DNA of 62,118 bases from JAVJSD01 sp040219575 (GCA_040219575.1 JAVJSD010000121.1:1-62118); one strand, 5' to 3'; shown: positions 18,201 to 26,934, numbered from the stretch's first letter. Numbers and translations: made by a program. Notes: a model not told the origin generated them from the letters alone.

Positions 18201-21200
18201 GCGAAGCCTGATGCGACGACAGCCTTGGGCGCGGGGCGCGGAGCAACTGTACGGGGCGTCGCCTCTGATGCGTGGGTTGTCGCTGGCCATCTCCGGGGCG
18301 CCGCTGATCGCCATCACGCTCGTGGCGGCCGCGCGGCGCCTGGAGCAACTCCCCGTGGGCCAGCCTGTCGAAGGTTCGCTACTGGCCTGGTTGGGGCCGA
18401 TGCTGTCGTATCCGATTCCGCTGGTGATGTACGTCGGCATGCTGGTCGCCTATGCCATTCGAGAACGACGCGCGGCCTACATGCTCGGCGGTTCGATCGT
18501 GCTGCAGGGTACGGTCAACCTGCTGTACGCGCTGCGGGTGTCGGTCGCACTGGGCGGGCTCGTCTCCGGATCGCAGTACGCCGTCGAACTGCTGCAGTGG
18601 AACGCGCTGTCCGTGTCGGCCTTTGCGTTGCTCTGGCTGGCCTTGCACGGGCGGCTTGACGAATTCGGCGATGCCGCGGCCGATGCGGACCGCGCTCAAA
18701 ACGTGCGGTGGTGGAAGCGCCGGCCGCTGCTGGCGGTGCAAGTCGCGGCGGCGCTGACGCTCGTGCTGGTGCTGGGGTTGTTCGCCTCTGTGGCGGTGAC
18801 GGCGAATCTCAAGACCACGTCGGAGGCGATCGACTACCTGGGGCGTTGGCCGAGCTACGCGGCCTGGGGACTGACGCTGACCGCCGCCGTGTGGGTCTGC
18901 GGCCGCGACCTGGGCCGACAGGCGATCCATCTCTTCTCCGCGGCGGCGTTGGTGATTGCGGCGTTGGCGGCGGCGACCGTCGCTTCCCGCGCGGCGCAGC
19001 CTTGGTGGGGCATGCACGTGCTCGAAGCCTCCTGGCTTGTGACGGCCGTCGGCTGCGTCGCCACGGCGTCGTGGTTCGGCGCATCGCGGCGAGATCCCCA
19101 AGACGCCGGCGCGCACGGCGCCGGGAAACTGCTGCATCTCTCGGGATTGATTTGGGCGTCGACTTTGTGCGCCCTACTGGTCGGTGTGGCGATCCTTTCG
19201 GCGCTCGGCGATCCCACGCCGTGGTGGCCCGGCGCGGCGGTCGCGGTCGTCGCGCTGCTAGCCGGCGTCGCGGCGCTCCGTCCACCGCGCGAAGCGTACC
19301 GATTCGCCTCCCTGCTGGCGGCCTGCCTGGCGGTCGTGCTGCTGCAACTGCGCTTCAGCATTCCGCTGGATCCGCCGTTTGTGGTCTTCGCGCCGCCGCT
19401 GTTGACCGCCTTGCTGACAGCCTTGTGTTGGCTGGGAATCGACCTCTGGCGGCGAGACCGCGACGCGGCCGCCCCGCCCGTGCGCGTCTACCACGTCGCC
19501 GCGGCGGTGGCGACCGGCCTGATGCTGTTGCTGGTGCTGGGCGGCGCGCTTCTCAGTTGGCTGGCGCGCGGTTCGTTGGGGGATGTCAGTGAGCCGCTCG
19601 GCTGCGCCACGCTGATGCTGTTGGGCGTGTTGTTGACGGCCATGCTCTGGCAGCGAAACTCGGTGACGGCGCCGCCGCTGTTGTTGGTCTGGGGCGTCTT
19701 GTGCCTGACGATGGCGCTCGACCAGCACGAGGAGACGCCGCTGCTGCCGCTGCTCCGCGCCGACGCCCCCCTGCTGCAACGGTTCACCGTCATGGCCTGG
19801 GCCCTGGCGCTCGCCGCCTACGCCGCGCTGGTCGGACAAGTCTGGCGCCGCCGACGCACGTTGGCGCAGTTGGGCGATTACCTCGGCGTTCCCACTCCGC
19901 TTGCCCGACTTCAGCGAATGCAGGTCTGGCTGACGCTGGCCGTGTCGCTGTTGTCGGCGGTCGCGATCTTCGTGGAAGTCAACGTCGTGCTGACGTTTCC
20001 CCGCGAAGAGCGTTGGTTGCGCGTCGCGGCGAGCTTCGCGCCGGCGCTGGCGGCGCTGGCTTTCGCGGCGCTCACCGACCGCGGCCGCCCAAGCCCGCTG
20101 CGGCAACTCACCATGGTCGCGCTGACCTTCGCGGCGGCGCTGATCTCCTGGTCCGACATGCCGCCGATCGCCGACAACCAGCGCGAGCCGCTGCATCTGG
20201 CCGTGCGATTGCTGGTGGTGCTCGCGGGACTGTCGCTGGCGTATGTGGGACTGGCCCGCTGGCTGCGCGCCGGGCACGACTGGTACGCCGCCGTCTGGAA
20301 GACGGCGGCCGGCTGCGGCGTGGGAGCGCTCATCGTGTTGGCCGGCGTCTTGATCGGGGAGCTGGCCTTCTTTGGCGCGACGCCGCCGCTGCTGACGGGA
20401 GCCGAGATAACGATGGTGGCCGTGGTGCTGGTCGCCCTGGCGGCGGCACTGCTGATGCTCGCCCTGATGCCCGCCGCCGACCCCCTGTCGCTCTCCGAAT
20501 CGGCGCGGCAGGCGTACGTCTATGCAGCGCAGGCGGTCGTCGCCTTGCTGCTGGTGCATCTCTATCTCGGCCGACCCGATTGGTTTTCCGGCCCGCTCCG
20601 CGCCTACTGGCCCTTCGTGGCGATGGCGATCGCCTTTTCGGGCGTCGGCCTGGGCGAGTTGTTCCATCGCCTCCGCATTCGCGTGTTGGCCGAGCCGTTC
20701 TCGCGCACGGGCCTGATGTTGCCGTTGTTGCCCGCGCTGGGGATGTGGGTGGTGGGGGCCGAGCAGACGAGCCGCCCGTTGCTGTTGTTGGTGGTGGGAT
20801 TGTTGTACGCGTTGACCGCCATGACGCGACGCTCGCTCGGGAGCGGAATCGCGGCCGCCGTGGCCGGCAACGCCGCGCTGTGGGCCCTGATGAGCGAGCG
20901 GCGGTTCGACCTGGTCGAAAATCCGCAGTTCTGGCTGATCCCGCCGGCTCTGTGCGTGCTGGCGGCGGCGCAGCTGGAGCGACGCCGACTCAGCGAACAG
21001 CAGCTGACCGCCATCCGCTACGCCGCCATGCTGGTGATCTACATCAGTTCGACGAGTGAAATCCTGTTCGTCCGCGCCGTCGCCGAGCTCTGGCCGCCGA
21101 TGCTGCTGACGGCCCTGTCGGTGATCGGCGTAATGACCGGCATCGCGCTGCGGATCCGCGCCTTTCTGTATCTCGGCACAAGTTTCGTGCTGGTCTCGGT

Positions 21201-21366
21201 GGTGACGATGGTGCATCACGCGGCGCTGGGCATCGACCAGACCTGGCCCTGGTGGGCCTTTGGCGTTTGCGTCGGACTGGCGCTGCTGGCCTCGTTCATC
21301 GCCCTCGAAGTCAAGCGAAAAGAGATCCTGGCGATGCTCGAGCGGCTCAAGCACTGGGAAAACTAG
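15226..21366 (+). CDS. giant polytopic membrane protein (2046 aa), unknown function
   Basis: It opens with one membrane span (CFGPAICLLGVVALIVLAVVV, about 8-28), then a cytosolic-type segment of about 180 residues containing Pro/Glu/Lys-rich repeats (TPEKPTPEKPAPVEAEVVDAEV region). From about residue 215 to the end it is an almost unbroken series of hydrophobic segments of 18-25 residues joined by short polar loops, several dozen in total. No catalytic motif, ATP-binding site or transporter signature is visible. The start at 15226 places the first helix at the N-terminus; the frame upstream is unlike protein. It stands alone between the RAYT and the five-gene operon. Possible roles (scaffold, polymer handling, sensor) are guesses. 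Confidence 0.8.
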   Translation: MPPLVDCFGPAICLLGVVALIVLAVVVQRISPREQPGDANRSAAEPPKTTLHGDMVATARMLRRLCDSGALDDATRVRIMQLLRAERDRQLGYAPPPVPQTKGSETARGDAASPDKARSDTATPEKPTPEKPAPVEAEVVDAEVAQVDDSADGIQYVPPSPGDRTPSPLAPYDWPAEHPPSSAAFETAVPQRVAAAGESVGPAATRRPMSELLRGFMEQRNIRWGELVAGLLIVGCSTGLVISLRESLSGIPYFPALLFMLVTGAIHGAGMYTLRRWKLATTSRSVLVIGMLLIPLSFLAGIVLTGQGEAQRPATDWKFLTAVAVGLVSFGAMAYFSSRALSPRSWLPLAVGVVLPSTAQLLINRLAAPQMALGPITILAALPMAGFLLPIAAQLYRAAHWKRLSPRRAGEMYLLVGLAAFSLAAALALLFWKAWDAEHPGRVFEQLSPLMSLACAAVLAVGLAIARLATSRGMAAARVIGVALALLGGVAMAAWVAAAWPSPAMLTAVGATSGAVLVALARAGRLPALYAPATACLALASLLGFHWLLDSFGDGGVDSRHLVIVLLMGRSALLLTSLAAVVGAVAWSVDRAGQRNEGQRDDARWLLWSAAGLGGVSVLITLYSGYSVYSEFLRIGPIYDRDLAAPLLAVYALAALVVGYRLRLPYVTWCGALLLWLGLAQALAFNQTAIGLLGGLAPRRGVLTASLLHAVICTALVVVFDQRLQRAIARGRRRTRLFRGVVAPLACWALISSIGAAPFLVLLVRPLYATHAVYALALAGVWLALSLNFRWPVLYWAFQAVGVMSIWYALLAVGEAGSWWNGEAIDLGYLPVQVTVLAGWSLAWSVGRRVTESNALLRELSPKNVLACDQLVLGLLVLTVLLTAAYGCWPGTVVELGVAESLQAVPQLANVSATHGLAAWTALLAVAAALAAAFWERVTLPALIGLLAASAAIPLLAAGTFESVGAVASAVRWGFALWGVALVGLVCFREPLRSLMRRQPWARGAEQLYGASPLMRGLSLAISGAPLIAITLVAAARRLEQLPVGQPVEGSLLAWLGPMLSYPIPLVMYVGMLVAYAIRERRAAYMLGGSIVLQGTVNLLYALRVSVALGGLVSGSQYAVELLQWNALSVSAFALLWLALHGRLDEFGDAAADADRAQNVRWWKRRPLLAVQVAAALTLVLVLGLFASVAVTANLKTTSEAIDYLGRWPSYAAWGLTLTAAVWVCGRDLGRQAIHLFSAAALVIAALAAATVASRAAQPWWGMHVLEASWLVTAVGCVATASWFGASRRDPQDAGAHGAGKLLHLSGLIWASTLCALLVGVAILSALGDPTPWWPGAAVAVVALLAGVAALRPPREAYRFASLLAACLAVVLLQLRFSIPLDPPFVVFAPPLLTALLTALCWLGIDLWRRDRDAAAPPVRVYHVAAAVATGLMLLLVLGGALLSWLARGSLGDVSEPLGCATLMLLGVLLTAMLWQRNSVTAPPLLLVWGVLCLTMALDQHEETPLLPLLRADAPLLQRFTVMAWALALAAYAALVGQVWRRRRTLAQLGDYLGVPTPLARLQRMQVWLTLAVSLLSAVAIFVEVNVVLTFPREERWLRVAASFAPALAALAFAALTDRGRPSPLRQLTMVALTFAAALISWSDMPPIADNQREPLHLAVRLLVVLAGLSLAYVGLARWLRAGHDWYAAVWKTAAGCGVGALIVLAGVLIGELAFFGATPPLLTGAEITMVAVVLVALAAALLMLALMPAADPLSLSESARQAYVYAAQAVVALLLVHLYLGRPDWFSGPLRAYWPFVAMAIAFSGVGLGELFHRLRIRVLAEPFSRTGLMLPLLPALGMWVVGAEQTSRPLLLLVVGLLYALTAMTRRSLGSGIAAAVAGNAALWALMSERRFDLVENPQFWLIPPALCVLAAAQLERRRLSEQQLTAIRYAAMLVIYISSTSEILFVRAVAELWPPMLLTALSVIGVMTGIALRIRAFLYLGTSFVLVSVVTMVHHAALGIDQTWPWWAFGVCVGLALLASFIALEVKRKEILAMLERLKHWEN

Positions 21367-21480
21367 CGCACCGTCACCATCACATATGCCACAAACATCA
21401 CGATGTTTGTAGTATTTTCACTCTCAACATTCGGTCGATCCGTGTCTTACCAGAACGGGCAGCTTCTCCATATTTTTTGA

Positions 21481-21508
21481 TTGACCCGATCCTTGGCGTC
21501 CGTATACT
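21481..21508 (+). promoter_or_regulatory. sigma-70-type promoter for the 21.5-26.9 kb operon
   Basis: TTGACC at 21481-21486 and TATACT at 21503-21508 are separated by 16 bases, inside an AT-rich stretch. The expected start of transcription is near 21515, giving a leader of about 33 bases before the ATG at 21548, which has GGGTGGGG just upstream. Confidence 0.65.
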
Positions 21509-21547
21509 GAACCGCGCAGAATCACTTCCTTTTCTGGGTGGGGCGTT

Positions 21548-22567
21548 ATGGCCGCTGATGTAAATCAGGTCGCGGACGTATTGGGCGTGAATCCCCAGGT
21601 TGTTTCGGATTGGCAGAACGCCGACGCGCCGTTGCCCGATGATCTGAACAACGCCGACGACGACGTGAAAGGCCTCGCCCGTTGGCTGGCCCGGCGGTAT
21701 GACACGCTCAGCCGGGTGTCGCTGCCGTCGTTTCCGCAGTGGGTGCTCAACACGGGTTTTCTGGTGGCGCTGGCGCTCTGCCTGCTGGCCTTTGCCGCTG
21801 TCGCGGTCAACCTGTTTCTGTTTCAAGCCAGCGTCGGATCGAGTTTTCCCAATCCCGGCGCGGGCGGCGATGCGGCGGCGCGGTTCACGCTCGCCTCGCG
21901 GTTGGTGTCGATCAAGATGGTGTTGCTCTCCACCGGCGTGTTCGCCGGGGCGGCGCTGGGCTTCCTGGGCCTCTCGCTGTTTTTGATGGGCGTCCGCGAC
22001 TCGATGAACGTCGACGCCGCCGGCGGCGGTTACAGCGCCAAGCTCGTCAACGTGGCGCCCGGCACCTTGATCGTGCTATGCGCGATCCTGTTGATCGGCA
22101 TCTGCACCACGCGGGAGTTCAGCATCACGACCTACGTGCCTGGCGCTGTGGTCGAACAGGACGACGAAGACGGCGACAAGCCGACGGCTGGCCAACTGAC
22201 GAAGTTCGAATTCAACGTGCCGGTCACGCTGGTGGTCAAACTTCGAGAAACGTTGCAGGAAGCGGAAGACGAGCAAGACGGCAGCGACGCCCAACGCCGC
22301 ATCCTGGAAAGGTTGTGGTATCTCTCCGACAACATGCCGGCCCTGGTGACGGAGTACGAGAATTCGCTCCGTTCAACCAAGGCGCTCGCCGAGGCGAACA
22401 AAGGGTCGCTGGATGAACTTGCCGCGTTGAAAACGTGCCTGTCGACGATATCCACCGCGGAAACGAAATACGGCTCGATGCCGGGTGAGACCTTGATGCG
22501 CATCAGCGATGCGGTCGATGCGTTCGAGAAGGCGATTGCCAAGAAACCTCAGAAAACGAATGTCTGA
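21548..22567 (+). CDS. three-span membrane protein with HTH-like N-terminus
   Basis: 339 residues, family not recognised. Residues 1-30 (VADVLGVNPQVVSDWQNADAPLP) look like the recognition part of a helix-turn-helix, although a full DNA-binding domain is not certain. Spans follow at about 67-95, 115-142 and 166-186. The remaining 150 residues are acidic and helical (QDDEDGDKP, then helices with REISRTKA-type charge pattern) and probably form an extracytoplasmic domain. It is the first gene of a plus-strand operon; the next gene, a secreted serine protease, starts 22 bases later. This membrane-protein/protease pairing could be a signalling arrangement, but that is inference. Confidence 0.75.
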   Translation: MAADVNQVADVLGVNPQVVSDWQNADAPLPDDLNNADDDVKGLARWLARRYDTLSRVSLPSFPQWVLNTGFLVALALCLLAFAAVAVNLFLFQASVGSSFPNPGAGGDAAARFTLASRLVSIKMVLLSTGVFAGAALGFLGLSLFLMGVRDSMNVDAAGGGYSAKLVNVAPGTLIVLCAILLIGICTTREFSITTYVPGAVVEQDDEDGDKPTAGQLTKFEFNVPVTLVVKLRETLQEAEDEQDGSDAQRRILERLWYLSDNMPALVTEYENSLRSTKALAEANKGSLDELAALKTCLSTISTAETKYGSMPGETLMRISDAVDAFEKAIAKKPQKTNV

Positions 22568-22589
22568 TTCGAGCTTGGAGACTCCCCGA

Positions 22590-23984
22590 ATGTTGACCAA
22601 AGCCATGGGCGCCCTCGCTCTCGCCGGCCTGTTGGGTATGGCCATGCCTCATTCCGCCGGCGCCGACGAACTGATCCAGGATTGTGCCGTGCAGCTCAAG
22701 CTCAACAGCCACAAGGCCGGCTACAGCGGCACCGGCACCGGGACGCTCGTTCATCACAAAGGCGGATACTACCTCGTGACGGCGCTGCACAACCTCAAGA
22801 GGGCGAAAACGAAGCTGACGATCGCTCTTCCCGTCAATCTGTTCTTCTCGGATTCCGACTTGGACAAACAATTCGTCTCCGTCGAAGGGTCCGATCTGGC
22901 GGTGGCGAAGTTCTTGCCCGACCGCCTCACCGACAAGTACATGCCTCGCTTTCGTGAGTTGATCAGCGCCAACGGCAAAGTGAGGGATCCACTTCAGGGA
23001 CAGAGTCTGGCGGCGGTGGGCAATCCGGTATTCGTCTATGAGTCCTCCTCACGGCTGCAAAAGAGCATCGTCTATCAGGGTGTGGTCGCCGAGTACGCGG
23101 AGCCAGGAATCCTCGTCGGGAACGTCGCCCACATCACCGACGAGATGATCATTCTGGAGTCGCTGTCGGTCATGCCGGGTTTCAGCGGCGGCCCGCTGTT
23201 GTTGGCGAGTGATCGCACCGCCCCGGCTCAGGTCGCGGGCATCGTGGTGGGAGGTGATCCGCGATCGATCGTCAGTCCAGGGCGTTTCGTATTCGCGGTG
23301 CCTGCCACGAAAGTGGAATCGGCCATCGAAGAACTTGAGAAGCGATTGCAGGATTCCAGCTACGTTCTGAAGGAAGGCATGGTCGCCTTGGACACCAATC
23401 TCGACAGCGTCCGTCGAGACGACAGCGTGGGGTTGCGATACAGCGGCGAGAATATTGTCGTCATCGACGTCGACGGTCAGAACAGTCGGCAGAACATTAC
23501 GAACGAGTTTTTGGCGGAAAGGGCCGAGGAAGTAGAGAACGCTGACATGGTTTTTCATCGCGGCATCTTTGGCGATGTGAAACTGGAGTTATTGCAGCCT
23601 TCACGCGCCACCTTCATAAAATGCCAGTTTCAGAATCAGGATGCACTTTCGCGGGCGAATCTGATGGGGGCGCGGTTCGTTGACTGCGAGTTCCTGCTGC
23701 CAGACGGTACGATCTCCGCGGAGCCCAGTTTTTCGCCGAAGCTTGCCTATGGCATCACGACCATCGCCGGCATTGAGAAAACCGCGCCGGCGACCGCGCC
23801 CCCCGCACCCGCCCTGGACTCGATTCTTGTGGAACTTGGGGCGACCGCTCAATTGGCCCGGGAGGAGGAAGGCGTCTCGAAGCCGATTCCCGCGTCTTCT
23901 CCGACGAGGAATCAAAGCGTCAGCATTCGCGCCAATCAGTTTCACAACGTGTTGACGCGGGACCTCTTCGGCGACGAACCGTAA
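22590..23984 (+). CDS. secreted trypsin-like serine protease with pentapeptide-like C-terminus
   Basis: 464 residues. Signal peptide MLTKAMGALALAGLLGMAMPHSAGA. Residues about 28-280 are an S1/HtrA-like peptidase with His67 (VTALHNL), Asp102 (GSDLAVAKF) and Ser199 (MPGFSGGPLLL), a complete triad. There is no PDZ domain. Residues about 330-385 contain pentapeptide-like repeats (ATFIKCQFQNQDALSRANL, then MGARFVDCEF). The tail is Ala/Pro-rich. I start at 22590, with GGAG 9 bases upstream and the signal peptide at once; an ATG at 22509 inside the previous gene would bury the signal. It probably acts in the periplasm or is exported. Confidence 0.85.
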   Translation: MLTKAMGALALAGLLGMAMPHSAGADELIQDCAVQLKLNSHKAGYSGTGTGTLVHHKGGYYLVTALHNLKRAKTKLTIALPVNLFFSDSDLDKQFVSVEGSDLAVAKFLPDRLTDKYMPRFRELISANGKVRDPLQGQSLAAVGNPVFVYESSSRLQKSIVYQGVVAEYAEPGILVGNVAHITDEMIILESLSVMPGFSGGPLLLASDRTAPAQVAGIVVGGDPRSIVSPGRFVFAVPATKVESAIEELEKRLQDSSYVLKEGMVALDTNLDSVRRDDSVGLRYSGENIVVIDVDGQNSRQNITNEFLAERAEEVENADMVFHRGIFGDVKLELLQPSRATFIKCQFQNQDALSRANLMGARFVDCEFLLPDGTISAEPSFSPKLAYGITTIAGIEKTAPATAPPAPALDSILVELGATAQLAREEEGVSKPIPASSPTRNQSVSIRANQFHNVLTRDLFGDEP

Positions 23985-24033
23985 GAGGCTGTCCGTCGAA
24001 GCGACGACATGGCAACGCATGAGGAATCCACCG

Positions 24034-24648
24034 ATGTGTAAGACCGCGATGTTGCTGCTGTTCTCCGCCTCGCTTTGGGGGCAGAACGCCTCGGAACCGC
24101 CGCCTCTGCGCCCTTCCGAGGAACTAGAAACGGTGGTGAAGGATCTCAACCAGCGGATCAACGATCTGATCGCTTCCGTCGGCGACGACGGCGGCGACTG
24201 GGTCGGCGACCGCGCCCGGCTGGAGATGCAACTCGCCACGGCCCGGCTCGAAATGGCCGTTTCGCTGCTCGACGAAACGCTGAAGAAAGATACGTTGCCG
24301 GAGCAAAAGAAGGACGTCTTGAAAACGTTGCGCGAGGTCGAACACGTCGATCGAACGCTCGATCGGGTCAGCATCGAACGACTCGACGATTACGACCGAC
24401 GGACGTATCGCGGGCTGTCGTCGATGCGGCACCGTGTGTCGAGCATGCAAATCTACGCGCTGTTGCAAATGATCGGCGAGGCTCCACCCGTCGGCCCAGA
24501 AGAAGAGGATCCCAAAAAGGACGACCCCAAGAAGGACGATCCGGAGCCGCCGACCAGGCCGTGTTCGCGCGTGACGTACGTGACGCGATCTTGCTGCCAC
24601 CGCTGTGTGGGTTTCTGTTTCTTTCTTCGCCGACGCTACTGGCGCTGA
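24034..24648 (+). CDS. secreted helical protein with odd Cys/Arg-rich tail
   Basis: 204 residues, unrecognised. Signal-like MCKTAMLLLFSASLWG, then a helical region (ELETVVKDLNQRINDLIASV; LEMQLATARLEMAVSLLDETL), a DPKKDDPKKDDPEPP linker and a final 30 residues rich in Cys, Arg and aromatics (VTRSCCHRCVGFCFFLRRRYWR). The tail does not look like a folded secreted domain. One shifted frame reads a more ordinary hydrophobic C-terminus, so a frameshift near 24545-24560 is possible. Start at 24034 because AGGAA lies 8 bases upstream. Third gene of the operon; the next start is 55 bases away. Confidence 0.65.
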   Translation: MCKTAMLLLFSASLWGQNASEPPPLRPSEELETVVKDLNQRINDLIASVGDDGGDWVGDRARLEMQLATARLEMAVSLLDETLKKDTLPEQKKDVLKTLREVEHVDRTLDRVSIERLDDYDRRTYRGLSSMRHRVSSMQIYALLQMIGEAPPVGPEEEDPKKDDPKKDDPEPPTRPCSRVTYVTRSCCHRCVGFCFFLRRRYWR

Positions 24649-24703
24649 CGCCGAGCACATCGCGACCGTTCACTCCGCGTAAGATTCACTGGGAGAAGAC
24701 GCC

Positions 24704-26104
24704 ATGCGGCCCGCTTACAAATTCGAACCTATACGCCTCGGCGGTGCGGCCTTCCTGTGGCTTCTGTTGTTGTCGTCGGCCTACGGGCAGCCTGTACCGC
24801 AAGCGGCCGAGCGGGAGGATCCCTTGGCGGCGGACGTAAAGAAAGACGATGTCGCGCCGAAAGACGATGTCGCGCCGAAGGCGGCGATGTGGCGGCTGGT
24901 GCTTTCGCAGTGGAGCATGCGGGGCAGCATCCTTCGCAGCCGCAGCGAAGAGTCTGGCCTGGGGCTGGCGGCGTTCGTCAAAACCGCCAAAGACGTCGAG
25001 GTAGGCGCGGTGGAGCTTTCCTCGCAACTTCTCGAGGCCGACCTGCGGCGGGCGACGAAACCGCCGCGCGACGAGGCGCCGGAACAGGAAACCCCGGAGC
25101 AAGAGCCGTCCGAAGTTGAAAGCCAGCAGCGAGAAGCACGGGTCCTCGCGCTGGCGAAACTTCGCGACGCCATGGAGGATTTGACGGTTTCTCACGTGAG
25201 CATCGATCATCTCCAACCACTCTCTCTTGGAAACGACGCCGAGAAAGAGCCGTCGAACGTGGACGACTACGCCAAGTGGATCGTCGACAGCGGAAGTGTC
25301 TTCAAGCCCGGCGGCTATGGAGTGGTCGTCGCCGAGGAATCCTTGTCGCGAGATCAGGCGGGTGAAAACGCCGTCCAAGCGATCGTCGACTTGGTGGTCG
25401 CGGTAAGGCGTCTCCAGCAGCAGCGACGCACGGAAAAGTCGCCGGCCGATCCCGACGCGAACCGGCAAGACGAAGAAGACGGAAACGACGAGGAAGTGCA
25501 AGAACCCGACAACGCCCTGCCGGGCGACGATGAACAAGGCGGAGACCTTGTTCCAGACGGAGACGACGCTCCGCCGGACGCCGACAAGCCCTCGCCGTTG
25601 CGGATCCTGATCGAAACCGGCGAGGGATACCGCTCCGATCCCCGCTGGCTGGCGCGGATCGTCGAGGAAGTGCGCCGGCAGCTGCTGGAACGGGAGTTGT
25701 CGGGCGTCCAATGCGAGATCCTGTTCAACCTGGCGCGGATGCCGGTCGAACAGACCGACGCGAAACTCTGGATAGGTTGGGGGCCCGACGAAGCCAATGA
25801 AATCCTTCCCCTGCTGGGCGGCTGCATCGCGGAGACGGAGTCGTTCAATGTCACGCGTTCCAAGGAAGATCCCACGATGGTGCATATCCTGGCGGAGCGC
25901 CGCTTCGACTACGGCGCCTTGTTGCGGGCGATGCGCTCCCACGCCGGTCGGCAAACGCCCGTGGTGGTGCGCTATGTGGGCCCTTCGGCCTACGAGGGAA
26001 GCGGCATCGCCGCCTCGGTCTCGCTGTTCAAGATGCTGCTGACGCCGCCCAAGGAGATGCCGCGGAAGCAGCCGGGCGACGCCGAAGAACAACCGAAAGA
26101 CTAG
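24704..26104 (+). CDS. large secreted acidic protein, unknown function
   Basis: 466 residues. Signal peptide after a short basic start (FLWLLLLSSAYGQ). It then carries a VKKDDVAPKDDVAPK repeat, helical segments, an acidic linker of about 80 residues (about 245-300) and a C-terminal globular region of about 160 residues (SPLRILIETGEGYRSDPRWL onward, with KLWIGWGPDEANEILPLL). The charged Lys-Asp repeats resemble the linker of the previous gene product, suggesting shared origin or use. GGGAG precedes the ATG at a normal distance. No enzymatic motif is seen. Probably periplasmic or surface-associated, working with the other exported products of the operon. Confidence 0.7.
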   Translation: MRPAYKFEPIRLGGAAFLWLLLLSSAYGQPVPQAAEREDPLAADVKKDDVAPKDDVAPKAAMWRLVLSQWSMRGSILRSRSEESGLGLAAFVKTAKDVEVGAVELSSQLLEADLRRATKPPRDEAPEQETPEQEPSEVESQQREARVLALAKLRDAMEDLTVSHVSIDHLQPLSLGNDAEKEPSNVDDYAKWIVDSGSVFKPGGYGVVVAEESLSRDQAGENAVQAIVDLVVAVRRLQQQRRTEKSPADPDANRQDEEDGNDEEVQEPDNALPGDDEQGGDLVPDGDDAPPDADKPSPLRILIETGEGYRSDPRWLARIVEEVRRQLLERELSGVQCEILFNLARMPVEQTDAKLWIGWGPDEANEILPLLGGCIAETESFNVTRSKEDPTMVHILAERRFDYGALLRAMRSHAGRQTPVVVRYVGPSAYEGSGIAASVSLFKMLLTPPKEMPRKQPGDAEEQPKD

Positions 26105-26145
26105 GCGGCGGCCCTGCGCCGTGATGTCGAGGAGGAAGCACGCTG

Positions 26146-26934
26146 ATGAGAGAATTGCTGCTGCCGATCAGCCTGGCGATGGTTTGCCTGCTGACCTGCC
26201 GGACGCTGCCAGCGCAGGAGGAAGCGGATCAAACATGGGGAGACCTCACCGGCACGTTCCTGTGCGACGGCCCGATTCCCGAGCCGGTGATGTTCATGCC
26301 CCGCCCCGGGGTGCGCATCCGCGACGAGTCGCTCGTCGTGGGGAAGATGGGCGGCATCAAGAACGTGGTCGTCACGCTGCACCGCGAACGCGGCGAGGAA
26401 CCGCCGCCGATTCACGATTCCTACGATGAAGCAGCAAAGCGCGAGATCGCCCTCGACTTCACCGGTTTTCGCCTCAAGCCGCACATCGCCCTGCTGCGAA
26501 CAACCCAGAGCCTGGTTCTCTCCAACAAGGACGCCGTCGGGCACGGATTCCGGCTTCCGGCCGTCGACAATTACGCCATCGCTCAAGTACTGCCGCCAGG
26601 CGAGAAACGCAATTATTCTCTTCGCGCCCGTGAACGCCTTCCCATCTTGGTCTCCAATCCAATTCATCCGTGGATCACCGGTGTGGTTGTCGTGCAAGAC
26701 CATCCGTACATGGCGGTCACCGACGATCGCGGCGCCTTCACGCTTGGCAACCTGCCGACGGGCGAGTGGACCTTCCGGTTCTGGCACGAGAAGGTCGGCG
26801 GCCTGGAGGAGATCACGCGCGACCGTGAGACGCTGGACTGCCCGGGAGGCCGACTGACCGTCGCCATCGCCGCTGGTGAGAATCGCCTGGGCACGTTCCG
26901 CCTGCCGGCGAAGCAGTTCGCGCCTCGGCGATAG
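26146..26934 (+). CDS. secreted cupredoxin-like / MauL-type protein
   Basis: 262 residues with a signal peptide (LLLPISLAMVCLLTCRTLPA). The body matches the planctomycete methylamine-utilisation-like cupredoxin layout: NKDAVGHGFRLP, then IHPWITGVVVVQDHPYMAVTDDRGAFTLGNLPTGEW, the last part being a carboxypeptidase-regulatory-like beta domain. The usual CxxHPWM copper-site region reads NPIHPWI, so the Cys ligand is absent, and copper binding is doubtful. GGAGG precedes the start. Last gene of the operon; it converges on the beta-propeller gene 50 bases away. Confidence 0.75.
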   Translation: MRELLLPISLAMVCLLTCRTLPAQEEADQTWGDLTGTFLCDGPIPEPVMFMPRPGVRIRDESLVVGKMGGIKNVVVTLHRERGEEPPPIHDSYDEAAKREIALDFTGFRLKPHIALLRTTQSLVLSNKDAVGHGFRLPAVDNYAIAQVLPPGEKRNYSLRARERLPILVSNPIHPWITGVVVVQDHPYMAVTDDRGAFTLGNLPTGEWTFRFWHEKVGGLEEITRDRETLDCPGGRLTVAIAAGENRLGTFRLPAKQFAPRR

